A DNA stretch of 64,000 bases from Paraburkholderia silvatlantica (GCF_003096715.1 NZ_QEOL01000020.1:1-64000); one strand, 5' to 3'; counted from the stretch's first letter, positions 8,990-19,521 are shown. Notes: a model not told the origin generated them from the sequence alone. Program-made: numbers and translations.

Positions 8990-9871
8990 ATGGAACAACG
9001 CTCCCGTTTTGGGGCGAGCCTGCTGCCGTACCTGCTCGTCGGCCCGCAGCTTGCGGTGACCGTGATCTTTTTTCTATGGCCGGCCGGGGTGGCGCTCCTG
9101 CAGTCCACCCAGGCCCAGGACGCCTTCGGCACGTCGTCCGTCTTCGTCGGCCTCGCCAACTTCACGCGGCTCCTGCACGATCCGCTCTATCTGGCCTCGG
9201 TCCAGACGACGCTCGTGTTTACGGCGCTCGTCACGTTCGGCGGCCTCGCCATTTCGCTGCTGCTGGCCGCCATGGCGCACCATGTGACGCGCGGCAAGCG
9301 CTTTTATCAAACGTTGCTCATCTGGCCGTATGCGGTCGCGCCCGTCATCGCCGCCGTGTTGTGGGGCTTTCTGTTCAACCCGAGCATTGGCCTCGTGACC
9401 TTTGCGCTCGCACGCCTGGGCGTGACATGGAATCACGCGCTCAATCCCGGCCAGGCCATGACGCTCGTTGTGATCGCATCGGTCTGGCAGCAGATCAGCT
9501 ACAACTTCCTGTTCTTCTACGCGGGCCTGCAGTCGATTCCGCAATCGCTTTTCGAGGCCGCCGCCATCGACGGCGCGGGCCCCGTGCGGCGCTTCTTCGG
9601 CATCGCGTTCCCGCTGCTTTCGCCCACGAGCTTTTTTCTGCTCGTGGTGAACGTGGTCTACGCGCTCTTCGACACCTTCCCGGTGATCGACGCGGCAACG
9701 GGCGGCGGGCCTGGTCAGGCCACGCGCACGCTCGTCTACAAGATCTTCGACGAAGGCTTTCGGGGCCTCGACATCGGCAGTTCGGGCGCGCAGTCGGTCG
9801 TGCTGATGCTGATCGTCACCGCACTCACGATTTTCCAGTTCCGCTTCATCGAACGCCGGGTGCAGTACTAG
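8990..9871 (+). CDS. ugpA: sn-glycerol-3-phosphate ABC transporter permease
   Basis: First membrane subunit (293 residues) of the Ugp importer, which takes up glycerol-3-phosphate and glycerophosphodiesters. It is an MalF-type permease with six hydrophobic helices and the EAAAIDGAGPVRRFFGI loop (EAA motif) that docks on the ATPase. YALFDTFPVIDAATGGGP and the ending ERRVQY are characteristic of UgpA. The start MEQRSRF is preceded by GAGGAGAG. ugpE starts two bases after its stop. No ugpB lies upstream; the neighbour is a flavoprotein reductase and a tandem repeat. Confidence 0.9.
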   Translation: MEQRSRFGASLLPYLLVGPQLAVTVIFFLWPAGVALLQSTQAQDAFGTSSVFVGLANFTRLLHDPLYLASVQTTLVFTALVTFGGLAISLLLAAMAHHVTRGKRFYQTLLIWPYAVAPVIAAVLWGFLFNPSIGLVTFALARLGVTWNHALNPGQAMTLVVIASVWQQISYNFLFFYAGLQSIPQSLFEAAAIDGAGPVRRFFGIAFPLLSPTSFFLLVVNVVYALFDTFPVIDAATGGGPGQATRTLVYKIFDEGFRGLDIGSSGAQSVVLMLIVTALTIFQFRFIERRVQY

Positions 9872-9873
9872 CT

Positions 9874-10719
9874 ATGGTAGAGAACCGCAAATACTTCAAC
9901 CTGTTCTGCCACGTCATGCTGGTGCTCGGTGTGGCGGTGGTGGCTTTCCCCGTGTACGTGGCGTTCTGCGCCGCCACGATGAACGAGAAAGAAGTCTTCT
10001 CGGTGCCGCTCTCGCTCGTGCCGGGCACCCATCTGTTCGCGAACATGGCCACCGTGTGGAACGTGGGCACGGGCAGCGCGGCGAGCCCGTTCGGCGCGAT
10101 GCTCATGAACAGCGTCATCACGGCGCTGGCGATTTCGGTGGGCAAGATCGCCATTTCGATCGTCTCGGCCTATGCGATCGTGTTTTTCCGCTTTCCGTTC
10201 CGGCGCCTCGCGTTCTGGCTGATCTTCGTGACGCTCATGCTGCCCGTGGAAGTGCGCATTTTCCCGACGGTGCAGGTCGCGGCCACGCTGCATCTCACGA
10301 ACACCTACGCGGGCCTCACGCTGCCGCTCATCGCCTCGGCCACGGCCACGTTTCTGTTCCGCCAGTTCTTCCTCACGCTGCCCAACGAGCTGATCGAGGC
10401 CGCGCGCATCGACGGCGCGGGGCCGCTGCGTTTTTTCTGGGACGTGGTGCTGCCGTTATCGAAAACGAACATCGCGTCGCTGTTCGTCATCACCTTCATT
10501 TTTGGCTGGAACCAGTATCTGTGGCCGATTCTCATGTCGAGCACGGCCTCGATGACGACCGCCGTGGTGGGCATCAAGAGCATGATTTCGAGCGGCGACG
10601 CGGCCACGCAATGGCATCTCGTGATGTGCGCGACGATGATCGCCATGCTGCCGCCGCTCGTGGTGGTGCTGGCCATGCAGCGCTGGTTCGTGCGCGGCCT
10701 CGTGGACGTGGAGAAATAA
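9874..10719 (+). CDS. ugpE: sn-glycerol-3-phosphate ABC transporter permease
   Basis: Second membrane subunit (281 residues), MalG type. It opens MVENRKYFNLFCHVMLVLG, has about six membrane helices and carries the ATPase-docking motif EAARIDGAGPLRFFWDVVLP. The late segment FGWNQYLWPIL is typical of UgpE. The ATG lies two bases after the ugpA stop, so translation is probably coupled. ugpC begins 25 bases downstream. Confidence 0.92.
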   Translation: MVENRKYFNLFCHVMLVLGVAVVAFPVYVAFCAATMNEKEVFSVPLSLVPGTHLFANMATVWNVGTGSAASPFGAMLMNSVITALAISVGKIAISIVSAYAIVFFRFPFRRLAFWLIFVTLMLPVEVRIFPTVQVAATLHLTNTYAGLTLPLIASATATFLFRQFFLTLPNELIEAARIDGAGPLRFFWDVVLPLSKTNIASLFVITFIFGWNQYLWPILMSSTASMTTAVVGIKSMISSGDAATQWHLVMCATMIAMLPPLVVVLAMQRWFVRGLVDVEK

Positions 10720-10744
10720 GCATGGGTGCAATTCGGGGGACGGC

Positions 10745-11821
10745 ATGGCGGCATTGAGCATACGGGGCGTCACGAAGTCGTACGACGGGGCGCAACAGGT
10801 GTTGCACGGCATCGACGTGCAGGTGGCGGACGGCGAATTCCTGGTGCTCGTCGGCCCGTCGGGCTGCGGGAAGTCCACGCTGCTGCGCATGGTCGCGGGG
10901 CTGGAGACCATCACGGCGGGCGAGATCGCCATCGGCGGGAAAGTGGTCAATCGCGTGGAGCCCAAGGATCGCGACATCGCCATGGTGTTCCAGAACTACG
11001 CGCTTTATCCGCATATGACGGTCGCGCGCAACATGGGCTACAGCCTCAAGCTGCAAGGCCTCGACCGCACGACGATCGAGGCGCGCGTCGCGGCGGCCGC
11101 CGAAATTCTCGAACTGGGCAAGCTGCTGGAGCGCAAACCGCGCGAGCTTTCGGGCGGTCAGCGTCAGCGCGTGGCGATGGGCCGCGCGATCGTGCGCGAG
11201 CCTTCGGTGTTCCTGTTCGACGAGCCGCTTTCGAACCTCGACGCGAAGCTGCGCGTGCAGATGCGCCTTGAAATCCAGCGTCTGCATGCGCGTCTGGGTA
11301 CGACGAGCCTGTATGTCACGCACGACCAGATCGAGGCGATGACGCTTGCGCAGCGCGTGATGGTGCTCAATGGCGGACGCGCGGAGCAGATCGGCACGCC
11401 TGGCGAGGTGTACGACCGGCCCGCTTCGATGTTCGTGGCGAGCTTCATCGGCTCGCCGGCCATGAACCTGCTGCGCGGGCGCGTGAGCGACGACGGCCGG
11501 CGCTTCGAAAGCGAGGGCAACGGGCCGCATCTGCCCCTTGGCGATGCGCCGGCCTGGCTGCCGAAGGGCGCGCAATGCGTGCTGGGCGTGCGGCCCGAGC
11601 ATATGCACGCGCGCGGCGCCAACGAGCCGGTGACGCTCGAAGTCGAGACGTGTGAGCTGCTCGGCGCGGACAACCTCGCGCACGGCCGCTGGGGCAGCGC
11701 GGATGTGGTGGTGCGCCTGCCGCACGAAACGCGGCCCACGCCCGGAGAGCGGCTGGCGGTGCACTTGCCGCCGGCGCGCCTGCATTTCTTCGATCCGGTT
11801 ACGGGCAAGCGGTTGGGCTAA
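10745..11821 (+). CDS. ugpC: sn-glycerol-3-phosphate ABC transporter ATP-binding protein
   Basis: ATPase of the Ugp importer, 358 residues, cytoplasmic on the UgpAE permease. Visible motifs are Walker A GPSGCGKST (~residue 37), the Q-loop in MVFQNYALYPHM, signature LSGGQRQRVAMGRA, Walker B VFLFDEPLSNLD, and the H-loop in YVTHDQIEAMTL. The last ~110 residues form the MalK/UgpC-type regulatory TOBE domain with VLGVRPEHM. It is the last gene of the cluster; the ugpQ phosphodiesterase often found with it is absent. Perfect 7-base arms at 11821-11827 and 11841-11847 could form a weak hairpin after the stop, without a T-run. Confidence 0.93.
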   Translation: MAALSIRGVTKSYDGAQQVLHGIDVQVADGEFLVLVGPSGCGKSTLLRMVAGLETITAGEIAIGGKVVNRVEPKDRDIAMVFQNYALYPHMTVARNMGYSLKLQGLDRTTIEARVAAAAEILELGKLLERKPRELSGGQRQRVAMGRAIVREPSVFLFDEPLSNLDAKLRVQMRLEIQRLHARLGTTSLYVTHDQIEAMTLAQRVMVLNGGRAEQIGTPGEVYDRPASMFVASFIGSPAMNLLRGRVSDDGRRFESEGNGPHLPLGDAPAWLPKGAQCVLGVRPEHMHARGANEPVTLEVETCELLGADNLAHGRWGSADVVVRLPHETRPTPGERLAVHLPPARLHFFDPVTGKRLG

Positions 11822-12076
11822 AGCCTGCTTACGCTAATACCAGGCTTGCGAACGTGCCTTGCCGGTCGCGGCGCCAACGCAGCGGCCTGCGCGCGACAGC
11901 GGTGCTCGCCGCGGTCCCGATTGTCGTAAACTGTCGCATCGCGTGGGCGCAATGCCGCCTGCGCCATTCGTGCCGGCAAGTATCGGCAAGTACCGGCACC
12001 CAACACGAACAGGCGACATGGCCGTCATTCCTTTTCTCCGCTTCCTCGCCCCATCTGCCCGACCCGCGCGTAACGT

Positions 12077-15000
12077 GTGCCGGGCGCGCCGGAGCCTCGC
12101 TTGAGCGCGCGCGACCTGCCCACCGGGCTGATGCTCGTTCACGGCAATCAGCCCGAGCGCATGCGCGACCTGATCGTGAGCTGGATCCGCCAGAACCCGG
12201 TCGCGCCGCTCGAAAAGGAAATGTTCCTCGTGCAGAGCAACGGCATCGCGCAGTGGCTCAAGCTCGCGTTTGCCGCCGATCCCGAGGAGGGCGGCTGCGG
12301 GATCGCGGCGGCGTTCGAAATGTCGCTGCCGTCGCGTTTCCTGTGGCAGGTGTATCGCGCCGTGCTCGGCAACGACGCCGTGCCCGCGGTCTCGCCGTTC
12401 GACAAGTCGCGCCTCGTCTGGCGTCTCATGCGCATGCTGCCGGCGCTGCTCGACGAGCCGGGCTGCGAATACGAGCCACTCAGGCGCTTCATGGCCAACG
12501 ACGAGGACCAGCGCAAGTGCTTCCAGCTCGCGCAGCGCGTGGCGGATTTGCTCGACCAGTACCAGGTCTATCGCGCGGACTGGCTCGCTGCGTGGGCCGC
12601 GAACGAGGACGTGCTGATCGATGCGCGCAATACGCGCACGCCGTTGCCCGAGGAGGCGCGCTGGCAGGCGGCGCTCTGGCGCGCGCTGCTCGCGGACGTG
12701 AGCGCGCAGGCGCCAGACGGCATCGGCCTGCGCGACACGGGGCGCGCCGCCGTGCACGAAGCGTTCATGGCGCGCGCGCAGTCGTGGCAGGCGGGCGACG
12801 CGCGGCCGCAGGGCTTGCCGCGCCGGCTCGTCGTGTTCGGCATTTCGAGCCTCGCGCGCCAGTCGGTGGAAGTCCTCGCGGCGCTCGCGCGCTGGAGCCA
12901 GGTGCTGATGTGCGTGCACAACCCGTGCATGCACTACTGGGCCGACATCGTCGCCGACCAGGACCTGCTGCGCGCGCGCCACGCGCGCCAGCGCCGCCGC
13001 GCGGGCGCGCCGGACCAGCTCGACGAGGCGCAGCTGCATCTGCATTCCCAGCCGTTGCTCGCGGCCTGGGGCAAGCAGGGGCGCGACTTCATCGGCCTGC
13101 TCGACGAATACGATAGCGACGAGGCGCGCGAGACGTACACCCCGCATTTCACGCGCATCGGCCAGCGTATCGATCTGTTCGACGGCGAAGATGCGCTCAC
13201 GCTGCTCTCGCAGTTGCAGGACGACATTCGCGATCTGCGGCCGCTTGGCGAGACGCGCGAGCACTGGGAACCGGTCGATGCGCAGGAAGACGAATCCATT
13301 CGCTTTCACATCGCGCATAGTGCGCAGCGCGAAGTGGAGATCCTGCACGACCGGCTGCTCGCCGCGTTTGCGGCGGACCCCACATTGCGTGCGCGCGACG
13401 TGATCGTGATGGTGCCCGACATCGAGGTCTACGCGCCGCATATCCAGGCCGTGTTCGGCCTGCTCGACGGCAACGACCCGCGCAGCATTCCGTTCAGCGT
13501 GGCCGACCGGGCGCAGCGCGCGTTCGACCCGCTCGTCGGCGCGCTGGAAATGCTGCTTTCGCTGCCGTACGCGCGCGTGACCGTGAGCGACGTGCTCGAC
13601 CTGCTCGAAGTGCCGGCCGTGCGCGCGCGCTTTGGCATCGACGCCGAAGACGTGCCCACGCTGCGCAACTGGATCGACGGCGCGAATATCCGCTGGGGCC
13701 TGCATGCGGACCAGCGTGCGAGTCTCGGGCTCCCCCAGGCCGACGAACTGGGCGCGCCCAACAGCTGGGCGTTCGGTTTGCGGCGCATGCTGCTGGGCTA
13801 CGCCGCCGGCGAACGTGCGGGCGCATGGCGCGGCATCGAACCGTACAGCGAGATCGGGGGGCTCGACGCCGCGTTGCTGGGTCCGCTCACGCGCCTCGTG
13901 GATGCGCTCGACCACGCGTGGCGCACGCTGCGCGAGCCGGCTACGGTGCCCGTGTGGTGCGAGCGTCTGCGGGCGTTGAAGGCGGCCTTTTTCGCGGCGC
14001 AGGACGAAGACGCCTACACGCTGGACCGCCTCGACGGCGCGCTCGAAACGTGGCGCGAGGCCTGCGACGAAGCCGCGCTCATGCAGACCTTGCCGCTCGC
14101 CATCGTCGCGGAGAACTGGCTCGCGGCGCTCGAAGGCGGCGGCCTCTCGCAGCGCTTCTTCGCGGGCGCGGTGACCTTCGCCACACTCATGCCGATGCGG
14201 GCCATTCCGTTCCGGCGCGTGTGCCTGCTCGGCATGAACGACGGCGACTATCCGCGCAGCCGCACGCCGCTCGACTTCGACCTCATGCGCCGCGACTATC
14301 GCCCCGGTGACCGCTCGCGCCGCGAAGACGACCGCTATCTGTTCCTCGAAGCGCTGCTCTCGGCACGCGACCATCTGCACGTTTCGTGGATCGGGCGCAG
14401 CGTGACCGACAACACGCCGCGCCCGCCTTCCGTGCTCGTCGGACAGTTGCGCGATCATCTAAAGGCCGGCTGGCGGCTCGAAGGCGCAGAAGACAACGAT
14501 GGCGAAGCGCTGCTCGATGCGTTGACCATCGAGCATCGCCTGCAGCCGTTCAGCCCGGACTATTTTCCGCCGCGCCCGGAAGAGGCGACGCTCTACACGT
14601 ATGCGCACGAGTGGAGCAAGCCCGCACAGTTGCCTGCGGCTGAAGCGAACGCCGAAGTCCTCGCGCCGCCCGAACGCGACGAGCCGCTGTCGATTCGCGA
14701 GCTCGGCGAATTCCTGCGCGAGCCGGTTCGCAGCTTCTTCCGGCAGCGTCTGCGTGTGGCCTTCGAAAGCGAGGACGCGGCGAGCGAAAATCACGAACCC
14801 TTCGAGGTGGATGCGTTGCAGGCGTGGCAGCTCCAGGGCGAGCTGATCCGCGCGCAGGTTCTCGCGATGGAGCGCGGCGAAGACGATCTCGAACCGGCCG
14901 CGCTGGCGCGCCTCGAGCGCATGCATCGCAGCGGCGACCTCGCGGCCGGCGGCTTCGGCGAGGTGATCGGCGCAGAACTGCTCGCGCCCATGCCCGAGCT

Positions 15001-15688
15001 TTTTGCCGAATATCGCAAGGCGCTCGCGCGCTGGCCCGAGCCGCTCGAGCACCAGTACGAAATTCGGCTCGATGCGACGCTGGAAGGCCGCGTCGTTTCG
15101 CTCGACGACTGGCTCGACGATTTGCGTGCGGGAGCGGACGGCGCACTCGGCCGCGTGATTCTGGAGCCGGGCACGCTCGTGAAGGACAGCCGCTATCGCA
15201 GCGATCGCCTCGTGCCCTGGTGGGTCGCGCACGTGGCCGCGCAGATCGCGGCCGGCCCGGTGACCACGGTGATCGTCAGCAAGGTGGGCGTGGCGGAGTT
15301 CGCGCCACTCGACGCGCAGGTTGCGCGCGACTATCTGCTCGCGCTGCTTGCCGCATGGGACGACGGTGCGCGCCGGCCCTTGCCGCTCGCGGTGAAGACC
15401 GCGTTTGCATGGCTGCGCAAGTTGCCCGATCCCTTCGACGGCACGCGCGCGACGGTGCCGGCCGAAGCGTGGGAAGCCGCACGCGCGGCCTACGAGGGCA
15501 ATGGCCGCACGCCCGGCGAACGCGGGACGAATCCGTATTTGCGCCGCGCCTTCCCCGATTTCGAAGCCCTCGTTGCCCACGACGATTTCATGACGCTCGC
15601 CGCGACGCTGCTGCTGCCGGTGAGCCGCGCGCCGCTCGCGTCGTCGCGTGCGAAGCGGGCCTCGGGCGAGGCAGGAGGAGCCGCATGA
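12077..15688 (+). CDS. recC: Exodeoxyribonuclease V subunit gamma (RecC)
   Basis: Chi-recognition and scaffold subunit of RecBCD, which resects double-strand breaks and loads RecA. The 1203-residue product opens with the family sequence LMLVHGNQPERMRDL and has LVQSNGIAQWLKL, CLLGMNDGDYPRSRTPLDFDLM and EDDRYLFLEALLSARDHLHVSW, all RecC hallmarks. The listed start is a GTG (12077) without an obvious ribosome-binding site. A TTG at 12101 has GGAG 8 bases upstream and may be the true start, giving 1195 residues. It overlaps recB by four bases (ATGA). Confidence 0.96.
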   Translation: MPGAPEPRLSARDLPTGLMLVHGNQPERMRDLIVSWIRQNPVAPLEKEMFLVQSNGIAQWLKLAFAADPEEGGCGIAAAFEMSLPSRFLWQVYRAVLGNDAVPAVSPFDKSRLVWRLMRMLPALLDEPGCEYEPLRRFMANDEDQRKCFQLAQRVADLLDQYQVYRADWLAAWAANEDVLIDARNTRTPLPEEARWQAALWRALLADVSAQAPDGIGLRDTGRAAVHEAFMARAQSWQAGDARPQGLPRRLVVFGISSLARQSVEVLAALARWSQVLMCVHNPCMHYWADIVADQDLLRARHARQRRRAGAPDQLDEAQLHLHSQPLLAAWGKQGRDFIGLLDEYDSDEARETYTPHFTRIGQRIDLFDGEDALTLLSQLQDDIRDLRPLGETREHWEPVDAQEDESIRFHIAHSAQREVEILHDRLLAAFAADPTLRARDVIVMVPDIEVYAPHIQAVFGLLDGNDPRSIPFSVADRAQRAFDPLVGALEMLLSLPYARVTVSDVLDLLEVPAVRARFGIDAEDVPTLRNWIDGANIRWGLHADQRASLGLPQADELGAPNSWAFGLRRMLLGYAAGERAGAWRGIEPYSEIGGLDAALLGPLTRLVDALDHAWRTLREPATVPVWCERLRALKAAFFAAQDEDAYTLDRLDGALETWREACDEAALMQTLPLAIVAENWLAALEGGGLSQRFFAGAVTFATLMPMRAIPFRRVCLLGMNDGDYPRSRTPLDFDLMRRDYRPGDRSRREDDRYLFLEALLSARDHLHVSWIGRSVTDNTPRPPSVLVGQLRDHLKAGWRLEGAEDNDGEALLDALTIEHRLQPFSPDYFPPRPEEATLYTYAHEWSKPAQLPAAEANAEVLAPPERDEPLSIRELGEFLREPVRSFFRQRLRVAFESEDAASENHEPFEVDALQAWQLQGELIRAQVLAMERGEDDLEPAALARLERMHRSGDLAAGGFGEVIGAELLAPMPELFAEYRKALARWPEPLEHQYEIRLDATLEGRVVSLDDWLDDLRAGADGALGRVILEPGTLVKDSRYRSDRLVPWWVAHVAAQIAAGPVTTVIVSKVGVAEFAPLDAQVARDYLLALLAAWDDGARRPLPLAVKTAFAWLRKLPDPFDGTRATVPAEAWEAARAAYEGNGRTPGERGTNPYLRRAFPDFEALVAHDDFMTLAATLLLPVSRAPLASSRAKRASGEAGGAA

Positions 15689-18600
15689 ATCCGCTCGGGA
15701 ACATGGATGCGCAAGTCCTGGAGCCGCTGCGCTTTCCGCTTTACGGCAGCCGCCTGATCGAAGCGAGCGCAGGCACCGGCAAGACCTTCACGATCGCCAT
15801 GCTGTACGTGCGCCTCGTGCTGGGGCACGGCGTGCTCAACGCGGCAAGCGGCGAAGCGGATGTCGATGACGAGGCGCGCACAGCGGGCCGCGCGCTCACG
15901 CCGCCTGAAATTCTCGTCGTGACCTTCACCGACGCGGCGACGAAGGAACTGCGCGAGCGTATTCGCGCGCGCCTGATCGAAGCCGCCGATTGCTTTCGCG
16001 CCGAGCCCGAAGACGTGTCCGAGCGCGAGCCGGGAGAGGACCTGCTGCACGATCTGCGCGAGGACTACTCGCCGCAGCAGTGGCCCGCGTGCGCGCGCCG
16101 CCTGCAACTTGCGGCCGAATGGATGGACGAGGCCGCGGTTTCGACGATCCACGGCTGGTGCAATCGCATGCTGAGCGAGCACGCGTTCGACAGCGACAGC
16201 CTCTTTTCGCAGACGCTCGAAACCGACCAGACGGAATTGCGCGCCGAAGTCGTGCGCGACTACTGGCGCACCTTCCTGGCGCCCCTCGACGCGGCGAGCG
16301 CCGCCGAAGTGAGGGCGTGGTTCGCGAGTCCCGACGAATTGCACAGTACGATACGCGGGCTGCTCGCGCACGCCGATCGTTTGCCCGCTGCATGCGAGCC
16401 CGGCGCGGCGCTCGCAGAGGCCCGCAAGCGCGCACGCGACGAACTCGAGACGCTGAAGGCGCCGTGGCGCGTCTGGATCGACGAGGTCGAGGCCTTGTTG
16501 GGCGCGGCGCGCGCAGCGAAGCAGTTCGACGCCAGAAAGCTCAATTCGAAGCACAGCGAAACATGGATCGCCAAGCTGCGCGACTGGGCCAACGATCCCG
16601 AATCCGCGCATCCGGGCTTCGACGACAAGGCGGCAGTGTGGACGCGCCTCACGCCCGCGGGCCTCGCCGAGATCTGGGTGAAGGGCGAGCCGCCCGAGCA
16701 CGCGGCCTTCGTGGCGATGGAAAGCTTGCGCGAGTCGCTGGCTTCGCCGCCCGAAGCGAAACAGGACCTGCTGTGCCATGCGGCGCGCTGGGTGGCGAAG
16801 CGCTTCGAGGAAGAGGAGGCGCGCCGCTCGCAGATGGGCTTCGACGATCTGCTCACGCGGCTGCGCGCGGCGCTGCTGCGCGAGAACAGTCCGCGTCTCG
16901 CAGAAGTCATCCGCAAGCAGTACCCGGTTGCGCTGATCGACGAGTTTCAGGACACCGATCCGGTTCAGTACCAGATCTTCGACGCGATCTATCGTATCGC
17001 CGACCATGACACCGGGACGGCAATCGTCTTGATCGGCGATCCGAAGCAGGCGATCTATGCGTTTCGCGGCGCGGACATCTACACCTACCTGCGTGCGCGC
17101 CGTGCCTGCGAAGGGCGGCTCTATACGCTAAAGAAGAATTTCCGCTCGACGCGCGCGATGGTCGAGGCGGTGAACCGTTGCTTCGAGGCGGCGGAATCGC
17201 GGCCCGAGGGCAGCGGCGCGTTTTTGTTTCGCAGCCCTGATGGACGCGACAATGCGTTGCCGTTCGTGGCTGCCGATGCGCATGGACGGCCCGAGAAGCT
17301 GGTAGCGGCCGGTGCGGCGCTGCCCGCGCTCAACGTCTGGTGGATGCCGCCTCCCGCGGATGGCAAGCCGCTCAGCAAGGGCGCGTATCTCGCTGGCATG
17401 GCCGGCAGCTGCGCGACCGGGATGGTGCGCCTGCTCAATCTCGGCCAGGAGCAGGCGGCGGGCTTCTCGGGCGAACGCGGCATGCGGCCGTTGCAGCCCG
17501 CCGACATGGCGGTGCTCGTCAACAACCGCAGCGAGGCGCAGGCGATACGCGAAGCGCTGGCCGCGCGCGGCGTGCGCAGCGTCTATCTCTCGGACCGCGA
17601 CTCGGTGTACCAGACGCCGCAGGCCGAAGAACTGCGCTTCTGGCTCGCGGCCTGCGCCGAGCCCGACGACGGCCGCCTCGTGCGCACGGCGCTCGCCACG
17701 CCGACGCTCGGGCTCGCATGGGCCGAACTCGACCGGCTCGGCCACGACGAGCTCGCGTGGGAGTCGCGCGTGCTGCAGTTCCGCGAATATCGCGAATGCT
17801 GGCGCAGGAAGGGCGTGCTGCCGATGTTGCGGCGCTTGTTCAACGACTTTCACGTGCCGCAGCGCTTGCTTGGCGAAGCGGCTGGCGCAGGGCTCAATGG
17901 CGAGCGCGCGCTCACCAACTTGCTGCATCTGGCCGAACTGCTGCAACAGGCGAGCACGCAGCTCGACGGCGAGCACGCGCTGATCCGCTATCTCGACGAG
18001 CAGCGCGAAGACGAAAGTGCGGGCGGCGGGGGGGACGCGCGCCAGTTGCGTCTGGAAAGCGATGCGGGACTCGTGCAGGTGGTCACGATCCACAAGTCGA
18101 AGGGCCTCGAATATCCGCTCGTGTTCTTGCCGTTCGCGTGCGCGCATCGCGCCGTCAAGCCCGACGATGTGCCCCTCGAGTGGCACGACGATGATGGCGA
18201 ACTGCGCGTCACGCTCGAAGCCGACGCGCGCGTGCTGCGTCAGGCCGATCGCGAGCGCCTCGGCGAAGATCTGCGCAAGCTCTACGTCGCACTGACGCGC
18301 GCGCGTTACGCGACGTGGGTCGGCTATGGTCCGGTGCAGGGCGTCGAGGCGAGCGCGTTGGGTTATCTGCTGGGCGGCGGCGCGGCCATGCCTGCTGAGG
18401 AAACCGAAGCATTACTCGACACATTGCGCGGCCCTTGCGCAGACATCGCCGTCGCCCCTGCTCCCGAGGCAAGCCGCGACGTGCTCGCGCTGCGCGACAC
18501 CGGCGCCGTGCGCGGCGAGGCGCGCACGCTCGTGCCTCGCGAGCGCGAACGCTGGTGGATCGCGAGCTATTCGAGCCTCAAGACGCTCGAAACGTCGATC

Positions 18601-19521
18601 GGTTCGGGCGTTCCTGTCGAAGCGGACGATGCGCGCGGCGTGCCCGACACGCGCAGCGAGGACGTGTTCCTCGAACTGCTCGAGGCGGGCGTGCCGCCCG
18701 AGGACGACGAAGCATTCGCAAGCGCCGGCCAGACGCTCGTCGCCCCCGCGTTTGCGCCGATGCACGGCTTCGAGCGCGGCGCGGACGCGGGCACCTTCCT
18801 GCACGAACTGATGGAATGGGCCGCCAACGAAGGCTTCGCCGAAATCGCGCGGGACGAAGCGCGCGTGCGCGACATGGTCGCGCGGCGCTGCAGCGTGCGC
18901 GGCTGGTCGCACTGGATCGACACGCTCACGGCGTGGATACTGGAGTTGGTGCGCACGCCATTGCGCCTGCCGGATATCGAAGGCGAGCGCGTGGCGCCCG
19001 TGGCGTTCGCGCAGCTCGAACCCGGCGCGTATATGGCCGAACTGGAATTCTGGGTCACGGCGCATGCCGTCGATACGCTCGCAATCGATGCGCTCGTCAC
19101 CGAATTCACGCTGGACGGCGAGGCGCGCCCCGCGCTCGACGCCGCCACGCTCAACGGCATGCTCAAGGGCTTCATGGACCTCGTGTTCGAACACGAAGGC
19201 CGCTATTACGTGGCCGACTACAAGTCGAACTGGCTCGGCCCCGACGATGCGTCGTACACGAGCGCGAAAATGCGCGCGCAGATCCTGCATTCGCGTTACG
19301 AACTGCAATACGTGCTTTATCTGTTCGCGCTGCACCGGCTGCTCAAGTCGCGCCTGCCCGATTACGATTACGACCGCCACGTGGGCGGGGCCGTGTATCT
19401 GTTCCTGCGCGGCGGCCGGGCGCCGGGACAGGGGCTGCATTGCGAGCGGCCGCCGCGCGAGCTGATCGAACGGCTCGACGCGCTCTTCGCGCGTCGCAAC
19501 GCGCTGGAGGACGTGGCATGA
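15685..19521 (+). CDS. recB: Exodeoxyribonuclease V subunit beta (RecB)
   Basis: Helicase-nuclease subunit of RecBCD, 1278 residues. UvrD-type helicase motifs run in order: Walker A EASAGTGKTFTIA (~residue 25), TFTDAATKELRERIR, LIDEFQDTDPVQYQ (motif II), IGDPKQAIYAFRGAD, TIHKSKGLEYPLVFLP, and LYVALTRARY. The C-terminal RecB nuclease domain is intact, with FLHELMEW and the metal-binding MDLVFEHEGRYYVADYKSNW (the Asp and the D-Y-K lysine). AGGAGG precedes the ATG, which overlaps the recC stop; the end overlaps recD by four bases. Confidence 0.96.
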   Translation: MNPLGNMDAQVLEPLRFPLYGSRLIEASAGTGKTFTIAMLYVRLVLGHGVLNAASGEADVDDEARTAGRALTPPEILVVTFTDAATKELRERIRARLIEAADCFRAEPEDVSEREPGEDLLHDLREDYSPQQWPACARRLQLAAEWMDEAAVSTIHGWCNRMLSEHAFDSDSLFSQTLETDQTELRAEVVRDYWRTFLAPLDAASAAEVRAWFASPDELHSTIRGLLAHADRLPAACEPGAALAEARKRARDELETLKAPWRVWIDEVEALLGAARAAKQFDARKLNSKHSETWIAKLRDWANDPESAHPGFDDKAAVWTRLTPAGLAEIWVKGEPPEHAAFVAMESLRESLASPPEAKQDLLCHAARWVAKRFEEEEARRSQMGFDDLLTRLRAALLRENSPRLAEVIRKQYPVALIDEFQDTDPVQYQIFDAIYRIADHDTGTAIVLIGDPKQAIYAFRGADIYTYLRARRACEGRLYTLKKNFRSTRAMVEAVNRCFEAAESRPEGSGAFLFRSPDGRDNALPFVAADAHGRPEKLVAAGAALPALNVWWMPPPADGKPLSKGAYLAGMAGSCATGMVRLLNLGQEQAAGFSGERGMRPLQPADMAVLVNNRSEAQAIREALAARGVRSVYLSDRDSVYQTPQAEELRFWLAACAEPDDGRLVRTALATPTLGLAWAELDRLGHDELAWESRVLQFREYRECWRRKGVLPMLRRLFNDFHVPQRLLGEAAGAGLNGERALTNLLHLAELLQQASTQLDGEHALIRYLDEQREDESAGGGGDARQLRLESDAGLVQVVTIHKSKGLEYPLVFLPFACAHRAVKPDDVPLEWHDDDGELRVTLEADARVLRQADRERLGEDLRKLYVALTRARYATWVGYGPVQGVEASALGYLLGGGAAMPAEETEALLDTLRGPCADIAVAPAPEASRDVLALRDTGAVRGEARTLVPRERERWWIASYSSLKTLETSIGSGVPVEADDARGVPDTRSEDVFLELLEAGVPPEDDEAFASAGQTLVAPAFAPMHGFERGADAGTFLHELMEWAANEGFAEIARDEARVRDMVARRCSVRGWSHWIDTLTAWILELVRTPLRLPDIEGERVAPVAFAQLEPGAYMAELEFWVTAHAVDTLAIDALVTEFTLDGEARPALDAATLNGMLKGFMDLVFEHEGRYYVADYKSNWLGPDDASYTSAKMRAQILHSRYELQYVLYLFALHRLLKSRLPDYDYDRHVGGAVYLFLRGGRAPGQGLHCERPPRELIERLDALFARRNALEDVA

